Assembly (NCBI RefSeq): GCF_044068515.1 | Contig: NZ_JBIPKI010000013.1 | Span: 1 to 48,234 of the forward strand | Direction: 5' to 3' | DNA: 48,234 nt | Origin: Desulfurivibrio sp044068515 | Lineage (GTDB): Bacteria; Desulfobacterota; Desulfobulbia; Desulfobulbales; Desulfurivibrionaceae | In this document: positions 1-9,438 of the stretch, one piece after another | Numbering within the stretch: the first letter of the stretch is position 1 | Layout: each line of letters begins with the position of its first letter | Notes under the pieces: generated by a model | Told to the model about the DNA's origin: nothing | The model's database searches: none | What the model saw: the letters and a program-made list of their open reading frames with translations, nothing else | Position numbers and translations under genes: made by a program

Positions 1-3000
1 CGTCACCCAGGGGAGGGGTAGAGCTCAGGGTGATAATCGGTTCGTCGGCGGTCCCCTGGAGGACCAGACTGATATCATAGCCGGCCAGGCGGGCGGTGGC
101 CAGCAGATCGAATTCGGGCCGGTCGGGATCATGGGCGGGAAACCGGATCAGGCCCGATTCGATGTTGAAGCGGCCCGAGGGCAGGGAAATCCGGGTCGGA
201 TCGAGATAGATTTCACCGGTGAGCACCGGCAGCTCGCCGCTGCCGCTTAACAGCAGTTCCGGCCGCAGGCTGCCCCGGGCCATGTTGTTGGTCACCAGAA
301 AGGGCTGGAGAGCGGTGAGCCGGATATTGAAGGTGATATCCCGCCAAGGCGCCGAGGTCAGAGAAAAAAGGCCGAGCCCGCTTTGGGGCCGCGGTCCCCC
401 GGGCGCCCGAAAGGCCTGGAGAAAGTCGACGTTGCGGGTGTAGCGGCCGTCGCTGATCGCGACCTCGCCTTCGACCCGCAGGCGCTCCAGCGGGCCGCTG
501 ATTTTAAGTTCGGTCCGGCCCCGGACCCGGATGCCTTCGGCCCGGTAAAAAAGAATATCCTCCCCGCGCAGCTCGAGGTTGATCATCAATTCCCGGCTCA
601 AATCGGCGGGAAAGGCCGGGGGCAGGTCGATCCTGCCTTGCATATTGAAGGGGGCCCCGCCCCAGAGTCCTTGCAGGGCGATGAGTTCGAGGCCCCGCTG
701 ATCGAATTGAGCCTCGGCCCGGATAGCGCTCAGGGCCGGAGCGTCGCCGCTGAGGCGCAGCTCGCCCTGATCCAGGCGCAGGAAGCCGCTGAGTTCGGGG
801 TCGGCGAGGCTGCCCCTTAACTGAAAATCGGCGGCCAGGCGGCCCTCCAGGCGGCGCAGCCCGGGGATGAAGGGGGCCAGCCATTCCAGGTTGTCGCTGT
901 GCAGGCCGCCTTGCAGGGCCAGTTGACCGGCGGCGGCCGGGTCCTGGCCGCCCTGGAGGGAAATGGTAGTGTCATGGCCGGCCAACTCGAGATCGACCAG
1001 GTTGAGGCGGCCGGCGGTGATGAGCAGGCGAGCCGGTCGGGCCAGGGCGAGCTGGAAAGCCTCGTTGCTCCAGGTCAGCTCGGGGAGGCGCAGATCAAGG
1101 CCGGGGGCAAAGAGGTCGGCGATTTCAGCGGCCAGGCGCAGGTGGCCATAATCGGTTGCCAGTTCTCCCCGGCTTAGCTGGAGCCGCCCGCCGGCCAGGG
1201 CCAGTTGGCCGTTGAATTGAGAGATCAGCAAGTCTCCCCGGCGCAGGTTAATGCCGGCAAAATCAGCCTCTCCGGCGAGGGCGTCCGCCGCGCCCTGCGG
1301 CCAGCGCCAGTGCAGGCGGCCGTTGAGGGCGGCCAGGCTGATATCTCCCCAACGCCCCTGGTCAAGCTCGATGGCGGTCTGGAAATCATGTTCCGCCAGG
1401 GTGCCGCCGCCCTCCAGTTCCAGGACCAGCGCTCCGGCCAGGCGATCAGCCCCGTTCAGGGCGTCGGCAGCTTGGCTCATGTCCGTTCCGTTCTGGGCGT
1501 TCAGCCAGGCGGCCGGCAGCAGGTCGGCATAAGCGCCCAAATCAGCCAGAGCCAAGCGGGCTTGCAGGTTTTCCAGGGCCAGTTCAGCCGGATCGCTGAA
1601 GCCCGTGACGGCCGGCAGCAGGATAACAGCGGTTGCGTTGAAGCGGTCCTCGCGGTGGTGGACGGCCAGGTGATGGACGGCGAGTTCGCTGTCCCGCAGG
1701 ATTAATTCAGCCGATATATCGAGGGGCTGGATCAGTTGCCAGGGTTGCTCGGGATTTTGCCAGCGCAGGTCCCGGAGCTGCAGGGTGGTCTGGACTTGGG
1801 GTAGCCGGGGAGTTCCCGCGCTGTTGATTTCCCCATCCAGGCGGCCGTGGAAGCGCCAGGCCAGGGGCAATAATTCGGCGTAGGCGGCGGCATCGGCCAA
1901 CTGGAATTCGGCCCGGAAATTTTCCCAGCGCAGCCCTTCGAGCAGCAGGCGGACCGGAACCGGCAGCCCGGTCAGCAGGTCAACGGCCGGGGGGCCGACG
2001 GGTTGGGAGCCCTCCGAATCCCGCAGGACCTGGAGGGCGGGCAGTCCCCGGAGGTCGAACTCTCCGGTGGCCTTCAGCCGATCGGAGTTATGCTGTAAAT
2101 CGAGATGATCGATCCGGATCCGCTCCCGGTCGCCGCTGAGCCGGGCCTCCAGACGGTCGAGCGCGAAATTTTGCCATTGGAGGCCGGCTGCTTCCAGCCG
2201 CAGGTCTCCGCCGGGAGCGGCGGGAGTCCCTTCCATTTCCAGCTCCGCCCCGATCCGGCCGGCCACCGGCGGCAAGCCCCAAAGGGAGTCGAAACCGGCC
2301 AGATTGTTGATCGCCAGTTTCAGCCGGACCTGCAGGGGCAGGTCTAAAAAACTCTCCGAGTCCGGCCAGGGCCCGATCAAGGCCCGGGGCAGCTCCAGCT
2401 CGCCCGCCCCGCTTGCCAGGCGGGTATCGGAGAGGGCGAGGACCCCGTCTTTAAGGGAGGCCTGCAGGCGGAGGAGGTGGTCGGGGATCAGGGCCTCCGT
2501 CTCCGGGGCCAGGGGCCGGCCGGCGGCGGCGAACAGGAGGGGAATATCGCCCAAATCACCGTGCAATGCCGCCATCTGGCTCTGGTTCAACAGTTGCCGC
2601 CAGTCGCCGCTCAACAGGGCAACCAGGGGCAGTTGCAACCGCTCCAGCTCCAGGTGATTTTCTCCCAGGCTGGCGGTCAGCCGGGCCAGGTTGAGTTGGC
2701 CCTGGTCGATAGCGGCCAGAAGATCAAGATCGTCAAGGTTCCGGCCGGCGACGGCGCCCCCGCGGATTTGCAGGGCCAGCTCGCCGCCCAGGTCGGTCCA
2801 GGGGGCGGCGGGATCAAGGCGGATTTCGGTTCGGCCGCTGATTGCTCCGCTTAAAGGCGGCGGGTTCGCCAGCAGGGCGTCGAGCCGGGCCAGCTCCAAG
2901 CTCGGGATAACCAGCTCCCCGTGCCATTCGGCCGGGGCCAGTTCCGCCGCCAGGCTCAGTTCCGCCGCCAGAAGCGGGGCGTCCAGCTCCAGGGCGATTT

Positions 3001-3757
3001 GCGAGCGGTTCAAATTCCAGGTCAGTTCGCCCGTCCGCAGGGTGAGCAAATCGCCCCATGCCACTCTGGCGCTGATACCATCCTGGTCGTGGAGGGCCAG
3101 GGTCGCTTGCAGAGGGTCTTGCAGAGGTAGCAGGCTGGGGTGATCAAGGCTGACCAGGGAACTTGCCAGTTCCAGCTGGCCGGCGGCCAGCAGCAGCTCC
3201 AGCGCGGCCGCGGTCAGACGGAAATCGCCCCTTTGCAGCTGAAAATCGAGTTCTTGGAGGGAGATGGGCGGCAGCAGGGCGATGATCCCGGCGGCATCTT
3301 CCAGGGCGGCATTGATGGCCGCGATGTCGAGGGTTCCCGGCCCGGGATCCGGCGACGGGGCTGCCAGGGCATCCAGGTCCAGATCGAGGCGGCCGCCGGC
3401 CAGGTTGACCTGGAGGGTGGCGAGAAAGGCCTCCAGGCCGTGGCGCAGGACGGGCAGGGAGTAGTCCAGGTCAAGCCGGCGGGCGTCGAGTTCCAGCCAG
3501 GGGTTGTTGGCGGCCGCCGCTGTTTCGGCGCCGGCATCCGGCGCCACCGCTATGACTTGCAGGTCGTGCAGCTGCAGTCGGTTAAAATAATTGCCGCCGA
3601 TCCGGGCCACCCGGACTTCCAGGCCCAGGGCGGGCGGCAGCCGGGTATTGAGGGCCGCCACCAGCCGGGGCCCGATCAGGATTTCCCGGGCCCCGTAAAG
3701 CACGGCGGCCAGGGTCAGCAGCACCGCCAGGGTCAGGAGCAGGCGCTTGATCATCAT
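1..3757 (-). CDS. TamB/AsmA-like envelope translocation protein, 3' end outside window
   Basis: A continuous minus-strand frame starts at ATG 3757 (a second ATG lies at 3754) and is still open at base 1, giving about 1252 residues. Residues 2-22 form an N-terminal hydrophobic anchor (MIKRLLLTLAVLLTLAAVLY). Then comes a very long run of short amphipathic beta-strand segments rich in Leu, Ala, Gly and Asp (such as LRGEDILFYRAEGIRV and GSLRPELLLSGSGELPV), typical of AsmA/TamB proteins. The last visible residues (LVLQGTADEPIITLSSTPPL) match the start of the conserved C-terminal TamB (DUF490) region, so roughly 100-200 residues should be missing. TamB-family proteins are anchored in the inner membrane and span the periplasm, aiding outer-membrane protein insertion or phospholipid transport. 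No clear Shine-Dalgarno is seen. The gene diverges from the copper ATPase across 221 bp. AsmA-like is the alternative name; the superfamily is fairly sure. Confidence 0.8.
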   Translation of the reverse strand, partial: MMIKRLLLTLAVLLTLAAVLYGAREILIGPRLVAALNTRLPPALGLEVRVARIGGNYFNRLQLHDLQVIAVAPDAGAETAAAANNPWLELDARRLDLDYSLPVLRHGLEAFLATLQVNLAGGRLDLDLDALAAPSPDPGPGTLDIAAINAALEDAAGIIALLPPISLQELDFQLQRGDFRLTAAALELLLAAGQLELASSLVSLDHPSLLPLQDPLQATLALHDQDGISARVAWGDLLTLRTGELTWNLNRSQIALELDAPLLAAELSLAAELAPAEWHGELVIPSLELARLDALLANPPPLSGAISGRTEIRLDPAAPWTDLGGELALQIRGGAVAGRNLDDLDLLAAIDQGQLNLARLTASLGENHLELERLQLPLVALLSGDWRQLLNQSQMAALHGDLGDIPLLFAAAGRPLAPETEALIPDHLLRLQASLKDGVLALSDTRLASGAGELELPRALIGPWPDSESFLDLPLQVRLKLAINNLAGFDSLWGLPPVAGRIGAELEMEGTPAAPGGDLRLEAAGLQWQNFALDRLEARLSGDRERIRIDHLDLQHNSDRLKATGEFDLRGLPALQVLRDSEGSQPVGPPAVDLLTGLPVPVRLLLEGLRWENFRAEFQLADAAAYAELLPLAWRFHGRLDGEINSAGTPRLPQVQTTLQLRDLRWQNPEQPWQLIQPLDISAELILRDSELAVHHLAVHHREDRFNATAVILLPAVTGFSDPAELALENLQARLALADLGAYADLLPAAWLNAQNGTDMSQAADALNGADRLAGALVLELEGGGTLAEHDFQTAIELDQGRWGDISLAALNGRLHWRWPQGAADALAGEADFAGINLRRGDLLISQFNGQLALAGGRLQLSRGELATDYGHLRLAAEIADLFAPGLDLRLPELTWSNEAFQLALARPARLLITAGRLNLVDLELAGHDTTISLQGGQDPAAAGQLALQGGLHSDNLEWLAPFIPGLRRLEGRLAADFQLRGSLADPELSGFLRLDQGELRLSGDAPALSAIRAEAQFDQRGLELIALQGLWGGAPFNMQGRIDLPPAFPADLSRELMINLELRGEDILFYRAEGIRVRGRTELKISGPLERLRVEGEVAISDGRYTRNVDFLQAFRAPGGPRPQSGLGLFSLTSAPWRDITFNIRLTALQPFLVTNNMARGSLRPELLLSGSGELPVLTGEIYLDPTRISLPSGRFNIESGLIRFPAHDPDRPEFDLLATARLAGYDISLVLQGTADEPIITLSSTPPLGD

Positions 3758-3978
3758 AGGGTACGCGCGTATATGTTGGTGGAAGGTTTCAAAATAGGGC
3801 GGAATCCTGTATCGTGAGCGGTGGCGGCTCGCCGGCTGGTCGAGGTTGATCTTCCCGGTGTTCAGTCAGCTTATTGTAGAAGATTTCCGCCCTGATTGCC
3901 ACAAATCAGCGTCATGGCGTCAGTCCTGGTGACCGGATTTCCCGCGGCCAAAAGCTTTGCAGAACAGGGAGCAGTTCC

Positions 3979-6558
3979 ATGTCGTCTTCAGCCTCGAAAG
4001 CGCCCAACGCGGCCCCCGCCCGCCTGGACTTTAAAATTTCCGGGATGACTTGCGCTTCCTGCGTGGCGCGGATCGAGAAGGTCGTATCCCGCCTGGAGGG
4101 AGTCAGCGCGGCCCGGGTCAACCTGGCCGCCGAAAAAGGGGTGGTCGAGTATGATCCGGCCCTGGTTACGCCGGCGGAATTGATGGCGGCGGTGGATTCC
4201 CTGGGCTTCAAGGCCGCTTTGACCGACCAGGACCCGGCCCTGGTCGACCGGGAACGGCAGGATCGGGCCCGGGCCCTGCGCCACCTGCAGCTGGATTTCG
4301 CTCTGGCCGCGGTGCTCACTTCGGTGGTGCTCTTCGGCAGCCTGCCGGAAATGGTGCCCATGCGCTACCATGACTGGGCCCTGGCCGTGGTGCCCGCCTG
4401 GCTGAGCAACCCTTTTACCCTGCTGCTGCTGACCACCCCGGTCCAGTTCGTTTCCGGCTGGCGCTTCTACCGGGGAGCCTGGGGGGCTCTCAGCCACGGG
4501 ACCAGCGACATGAACGTCCTGGTGGCGATGGGAACCACCTCGGCCTGGGCCTACAGCGCCGCCATGACCCTGGCGCCCGGTTTTCTCACCGGTCTCGGTT
4601 TCCCTTACCAGTTGTACTATGACGTGGCCACGGTGATTACCACCCTGATTCTGTTGGGCCGGCTGCTGGAAGCCCGGGCCCGGGGCAAGACCTCGGAGGC
4701 CATGCGCAAACTCATGGGCCTCAAGGCCAAGACCGCCCGGGTGGTGCGGAGCAACACGGCCATGGCCGGGGAGGGAGGTGCGAGCTGCGGCCCCGAGGCC
4801 GGCGCCGCCTGTACCCTGTCGCCGATCCCCTTTCCCGGGCCGCAGAAAGGGGCTGAATCCGGCCCAACTGCGCTGGCGGGTCCGGTTCCCGCTGCCGTCA
4901 ATGGGCCGGACCTTGTCGGCGAACCCCCGGAAACCGGAGCCAACGGGGAAACCCTTCTCGATATCCCCATCGAGGAGGTGGGGGTCGGGGAAATAATCCT
5001 GGTCCGGCCGGGGGAAAAAATCCCGGTGGACGGGGAGGTGGTCGCCGGCCGCTCCAGTGTGGACGAGTCGATGCTCACCGGGGAAAGTTTGCCGGTGAGC
5101 AAGAAGGTGGGCGATCCGGTGATCGGGGCCACCATCAACAAGAGCGGCAGCTTCCGCATGCGGGCCACCAAGGTAGGCCGGGACACCATGCTGGCCCAGA
5201 TCATCCGCCTGGTGGAGGAAGCCCAGGGCTCCAAGGCCCCGGTCCAGAAGCTGGTGGACCAGATCGCCGCCTGGTTCGTGCCGGCAGTGGTGATCACCGC
5301 CACGGTCAGCGCCGTCTTCTGGTGGGCCTTCGGCCCCGAGCCCTCGCTGATTTTTGCCCTGACCGTCTTTATCGCGGTACTGATCATCGCCTGTCCCTGC
5401 GCCCTGGGCCTGGCCACCCCCACCGCGATCATGGTCGGCACCGGCAAGGGGGCGGAAAACGGCATTCTCATCAAGGGGGCCGAGGCCCTGGAAATGGCCC
5501 ACAAGCTCAACGCCGTGGTTCTGGACAAAACCGGGACCATCACCGTGGGGCAACCGGCGCTGACCGATATCCTGGTGGCCCCCGCTTTTGCCTTTCCCGG
5601 GGAAAGCAAGGGCGATCGCAGGGCTGGCCGCAAGGAAAACTCGGCGGAAAAATCCGCATCGGAGGATGAGTTGGCGGAAGAGCGGTTGCTGACCCTGGTG
5701 GCGGCGGTGGAGCGGGCCTCCGAGCATCCGCTGGGCGAGGCCATCGTCCGGGCCGCCACCGATCGGGGCCTGGAATCGCTCGAGGTCGCCGGTTTTGAGG
5801 CCATTCCCGGTTTTGGCCTGCGGGCCGAGGTGGGGGGCCGGCCATTGCTGATCGGCAACCGGGCCCTGCTGGAACGGGAAAAAATCGCGGTGGGGCAGGA
5901 CTGGCAGGAGCAGGCCGCCCGCCTGGCCGACGAAGGCAAGACCCCGATTATGGTCGCGGTGGCCGGCCGGCTCGCCGGCCTGCTGGCGGTGGCCGACACC
6001 GTCAAGAGCTCTTCCGCCGCCGCCGTGCGCGAAATGCGCCAATTGGGTTTGGAAGTGGTGATGCTGACCGGCGATGATCGCCGCACCGCCGAGGCCATCG
6101 CCGCCAAGGTGGGGATCACCCGGGTGCTGGCCGAGGTGTTGCCCGAAGACAAGGCGGCGGCGGTCCAGGCCCTGCAGGCCGAGGGCAAGCGGGTGGCCAT
6201 GGTGGGCGACGGCATCAATGACGCCCCGGCCCTGGCCCAGGCCGATGTCGGCATCGCCATCGGCACCGGCACCGATGTGGCCATGGAAGCCGCCGATATC
6301 ACTCTGGTTTCCGGCGACCTCCACGGGGTGCCCACCGCCATCCGGCTTTCCCGGGCGACGATGAGCATGATCCGCCAGAATCTCTTCTGGGCCTTTTTTT
6401 ACAATATCGTCCTGATTCCGGTGGCCGCCGGCGCCCTTTATCCCTTTTTCGGCCTGATCCTGAATCCGATGCTGGCCGCCGCGGCCATGGCCTTCAGCTC
6501 GATTACGGTGGTGATGAACACTTTGCGCCTGCGCTGGTTCAAACCTCTCCCGGGGTAA
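3979..6558 (+). CDS. copA: Cu(+)-exporting P1B-type ATPase with low-complexity insertions
   Basis: An 859-residue heavy-metal P-type ATPase that would export Cu(+) across the inner membrane. An HMA domain with GMTCASC (residues 22-28) binds metal. The transmembrane metal site is CPC (472-474, in IACPCALGLATPT). Further hallmarks are TGES in the A domain, the phosphorylated Asp516 in DKTGT, the SEHPLGEAI histidine of the N domain and GDGINDAP near residue 744. The last helices carry YN and an SS...VVMN pattern typical of CopA. Two parts are unusual: about 60 Gly/Pro/Ala-rich residues (262-323) inside the actuator domain and a charged insert (about 535-570) in the nucleotide-binding domain. The start ATG follows AGGGAG. 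No CueR/CsoR regulator lies nearby. Family assignment is secure; copper specificity is inferred from motifs. Confidence 0.93.
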   Translation: MSSSASKAPNAAPARLDFKISGMTCASCVARIEKVVSRLEGVSAARVNLAAEKGVVEYDPALVTPAELMAAVDSLGFKAALTDQDPALVDRERQDRARALRHLQLDFALAAVLTSVVLFGSLPEMVPMRYHDWALAVVPAWLSNPFTLLLLTTPVQFVSGWRFYRGAWGALSHGTSDMNVLVAMGTTSAWAYSAAMTLAPGFLTGLGFPYQLYYDVATVITTLILLGRLLEARARGKTSEAMRKLMGLKAKTARVVRSNTAMAGEGGASCGPEAGAACTLSPIPFPGPQKGAESGPTALAGPVPAAVNGPDLVGEPPETGANGETLLDIPIEEVGVGEIILVRPGEKIPVDGEVVAGRSSVDESMLTGESLPVSKKVGDPVIGATINKSGSFRMRATKVGRDTMLAQIIRLVEEAQGSKAPVQKLVDQIAAWFVPAVVITATVSAVFWWAFGPEPSLIFALTVFIAVLIIACPCALGLATPTAIMVGTGKGAENGILIKGAEALEMAHKLNAVVLDKTGTITVGQPALTDILVAPAFAFPGESKGDRRAGRKENSAEKSASEDELAEERLLTLVAAVERASEHPLGEAIVRAATDRGLESLEVAGFEAIPGFGLRAEVGGRPLLIGNRALLEREKIAVGQDWQEQAARLADEGKTPIMVAVAGRLAGLLAVADTVKSSSAAAVREMRQLGLEVVMLTGDDRRTAEAIAAKVGITRVLAEVLPEDKAAAVQALQAEGKRVAMVGDGINDAPALAQADVGIAIGTGTDVAMEAADITLVSGDLHGVPTAIRLSRATMSMIRQNLFWAFFYNIVLIPVAAGALYPFFGLILNPMLAAAAMAFSSITVVMNTLRLRWFKPLPG

Positions 6559-6606
6559 ACACCGGGGGCGTGAAATGAAGAGTAAAAATTGTATTAAAGG
6601 GGACTT

Positions 6607-9360
6607 ATGAGCGGGGAAATTGCCACTTTGCAGGACCTGCTGGCCGGGCTGGCGGAACATGGGGAACAGGAGGCCCTGCTGCTGGTGGAGGCCGAGCAAA
6701 CGCGGCCGTGGTCCTACCGCCGGCTGGCCACCGAAGTGGAAAGGGTGGCCGCGGCTCTAATCGAGATGGGAGTCCGGCCGGGGGATTATGTCGGGCTGCT
6801 GGGGGAAAACCGGCCGGAATGGATAATCGCCGCCCTGGCCGGCTGGCGGGCGGGGGCGGTGATCATGCCCCTGGATGCCCAGATCAGCGAGGCCGGCCTG
6901 GGCCATGTCCTGGCCGACAGCGGCGCCCGCTTTTTCTTCGTCGGCCACGGCCAGGAAGAACGCCTGGCCCGCCTCGATTCCGCCGCCGATTTGCGCCTGA
7001 TTCCCCTGGCCGAACTGCCGGGGGAAGCCGCCAATCCCGACCTGGCCGTCGGAACCCGGCGCCCCGAAGATCCGGCCGCCCTCTTCTACACCTCCGGGAC
7101 CACCGGGCCGGCCAAGGGCGTACCCCTGAGTCATGCCAACCTGGTCTTTCAGGTCAACGCCATCGGCGCCACCGGCTTGGTGACCGGCGCCGACCGCGTG
7201 TTGTTGCCCCTGCCCTTTCACCATGTCTATCCCCTGGTAATCGGCCTGCTGGTTCCCCTGGGGCTGGGTCTGCCGCTGATTCTGCCCGATGCTCTGACCG
7301 GTTCCCGGATTCTCCGGGCCATCAAGGAAGGCCGGGCCACCACCATGATCGGGGTTCCCCGGCTCTACCAGGCGATGTATGAGGGAATCGTGGCCAAGGC
7401 GACGGCCGGGGGTCTGCCGGCCCGGCTCTACTTTCAGGCCGCCGCCGGCCTGGCGGCTTTCTGCCGGCGCCGCTTCGGCCTGGGGATCGGCCGCCGCCTG
7501 CTGGCTCCCCTGCATCGCAAGCTGGGACCTTCGTTGCGGCTGCTGGCCTCCGGCGGTTCGGCCCTGGACCCCGAACTGGCCCTGAAGCTGGAGGCCCTGG
7601 GCTGGCAGGTGGCCATCGGCTACGGCCTGACCGAAACCGCCCCCCTGCTCACCATCAATCCCCCTGAGGGCGGCCGGGCCGGCAGTGTCGGCCGGGCCGT
7701 GCCGGGAGTGGAACTGCGGATAGAGCCGGTCAAGGAGGATAAGGCCGGCCCGGCGGGAGAGGAGCCGGACGCTGACCGGGCAACTGGAGCCCGGCCGCAA
7801 ATTATCGGAGAAGTTTTGGCCCGGGGCCCCAGCGTTTTTGCCGGTTACCTGAACCTGCCCGAGAAGAGCGCCGAGGCCTTTGCCGAGGGCTGGTTCAGGA
7901 CCGGCGATCTGGGCTATTTGGATCCCGACGGCTTTCTGTTCCTGGCCGGCCGGGCCTCCACCCTGATCGTCACCGCCGGGGGCAAGAATATCCAGCCCGA
8001 AGCCCTGGAGGATGCCATTGCCGGTCATCCTTTGATCCGGGAGGCCGGGGTTCTGTTCTACCGGGACAAACTGGCGGCCCTGCTGGTTCCCGACCTGGCC
8101 GCCCTGCGCCGGGCCGGCGAACATGAGGTGGAGGAAGCCCTGCGCCGGGCCCTGCTGGAGCTTTCCCGCGACCTGCCCTCCTACCAGCGGCCGGATGAAT
8201 ACGCTGTCGATCGCGAGGCCTTGCCCCGGACCCGCCTGGGCAAAATCCGCCGCCATCTCCTGGTCCGGCGCTATGAACAGGCCCGGGCCGAACGGCAGCC
8301 GGAGGCCGCCGCCGAACCGATTCCCCTGCACGATATGTCCGACCACGACCGGGCCCTGCTCGATGTGCCGGCGGCCCGGGCGGTCTGGGAATGGCTGGCC
8401 CGCCGCTATCCCCAGGTCCGCCTCAGTCCCGATTCCAGTCCCCACCTGGATCTGGGCATTGATTCGCTGGGCTGGCTCAACCTGGCCATGGAGCTCGGCC
8501 GCCATGCCGATGTGGAGTTGCATGAGGAAGCCATCGGCCGGATTGAGACGGTGCGGGATCTGCTCGAAGAGGTGGTCCGGCTGAGCGAAGAAGGGCGGGG
8601 CTTCAATGTTGCCGATCCCCTGGCCGATCCCGCCGCGGTGCTGGACGCTGAAAGGCGGCGCTGGCTGGCCCCCCTCAACCGCTTCCAGGTCGGCCTGGCC
8701 TGGTGCCTCTACCAGCTCAACCGGTTGCTGATCCGGGGAATTTTTCGCCTCCGTTTTGCCGGCCGGGAAAATCTGCCCGCCGGCCCCTTTGTCCTGGCCC
8801 CCAACCACGTCAGTTTCCTCGACCCCTTCGCCCTGGCCGCGGCCCTGCCTTTTGCCGTTGTGCGCCGAACTTACTTTGCCGGGCTCAGCGAGATTGCCTT
8901 CAGAAATATCTTTTTCCGCCTGGTCTGCCGCCTGGGTCAGGTGGTGCCCATCGATCCGCGCCGGGCCACGGCTTCCAGCCTGGCTTTCGGAGCCCTGATT
9001 CTGGACCGGGGTTATAACCTGGTCTGGTTTCCGGAAGGGGAACGTTCCCTGAGCGGCCGCCTGCTGGATTTTCGGCCCGGACTCGGGATGCTCCTTGACC
9101 GCTACCGGGTTTTTGTGGTACCCGCATACATTCGTGGGGCCTATGAGGCCTGGCCCCGGGGCCGGAGCTGGCCCCGGCCGCATCCGATCAGGATCCAGTT
9201 CGGTCCCGCCGTGCATGCCGATCAACTGGCCGCGGCCGGGACCACCACCCCGGCTGAACCATCGTCACAGGGCGCGGCAGAATCGCGGGAGGCGGCGGCC
9301 ACCCGAATCACCAAGGAATTACAACAAAAAGTAGCCGCCCTGGCTGACGAGCAAGATTAA
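6607..9360 (+). CDS. Acyl-activating enzyme - acyl carrier - PlsC acyltransferase fusion
   Basis: A 917-residue three-module protein. Residues 1-560 are an AMP-forming acyl-CoA/acyl-ACP synthetase: YTSGTTGPAKGV at about 161, GYGLTET at about 338, FRTGDLG at about 430 and the C-terminal lysine region GKIRRH. Residues 590-665 look like a phosphopantetheine carrier domain with DSL at 619-621 (Ser620 the likely attachment site). The C-terminal part is a PlsC/LPLAT 1-acyl-glycerophosphate acyltransferase with NHVSFLD (733-739) and FPEG (808-811). The order recalls Aas, which re-acylates lysophospholipids, but with the catalytic halves reversed and a carrier between them. Inferred role: activate a fatty acid, load it on the built-in carrier and transfer it to a lysolipid at the membrane. 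A short Ala/Gly/Asp-rich insert (about 378-400) interrupts the synthetase. AAGGGG precedes the ATG. Confidence 0.87.
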   Translation: MSGEIATLQDLLAGLAEHGEQEALLLVEAEQTRPWSYRRLATEVERVAAALIEMGVRPGDYVGLLGENRPEWIIAALAGWRAGAVIMPLDAQISEAGLGHVLADSGARFFFVGHGQEERLARLDSAADLRLIPLAELPGEAANPDLAVGTRRPEDPAALFYTSGTTGPAKGVPLSHANLVFQVNAIGATGLVTGADRVLLPLPFHHVYPLVIGLLVPLGLGLPLILPDALTGSRILRAIKEGRATTMIGVPRLYQAMYEGIVAKATAGGLPARLYFQAAAGLAAFCRRRFGLGIGRRLLAPLHRKLGPSLRLLASGGSALDPELALKLEALGWQVAIGYGLTETAPLLTINPPEGGRAGSVGRAVPGVELRIEPVKEDKAGPAGEEPDADRATGARPQIIGEVLARGPSVFAGYLNLPEKSAEAFAEGWFRTGDLGYLDPDGFLFLAGRASTLIVTAGGKNIQPEALEDAIAGHPLIREAGVLFYRDKLAALLVPDLAALRRAGEHEVEEALRRALLELSRDLPSYQRPDEYAVDREALPRTRLGKIRRHLLVRRYEQARAERQPEAAAEPIPLHDMSDHDRALLDVPAARAVWEWLARRYPQVRLSPDSSPHLDLGIDSLGWLNLAMELGRHADVELHEEAIGRIETVRDLLEEVVRLSEEGRGFNVADPLADPAAVLDAERRRWLAPLNRFQVGLAWCLYQLNRLLIRGIFRLRFAGRENLPAGPFVLAPNHVSFLDPFALAAALPFAVVRRTYFAGLSEIAFRNIFFRLVCRLGQVVPIDPRRATASSLAFGALILDRGYNLVWFPEGERSLSGRLLDFRPGLGMLLDRYRVFVVPAYIRGAYEAWPRGRSWPRPHPIRIQFGPAVHADQLAAAGTTTPAEPSSQGAAESREAAATRITKELQQKVAALADEQD

Positions 9361-9438
9361 TCCCGGTTGCCCCCTCGCGCAAAGAGTAATGCCGACGGGC
9401 GGCCGGAGAAGCAGGGAAGCAGGCTGTTGTCCGATTTT

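Noticed and set aside
3988..6699. 903-codon open frame antisense to copA
   Set aside because: It is the complement of a convincing P-type ATPase; its Gly/His/Gln-rich sequence has no domain. Long antisense frames are expected in DNA this GC-rich.
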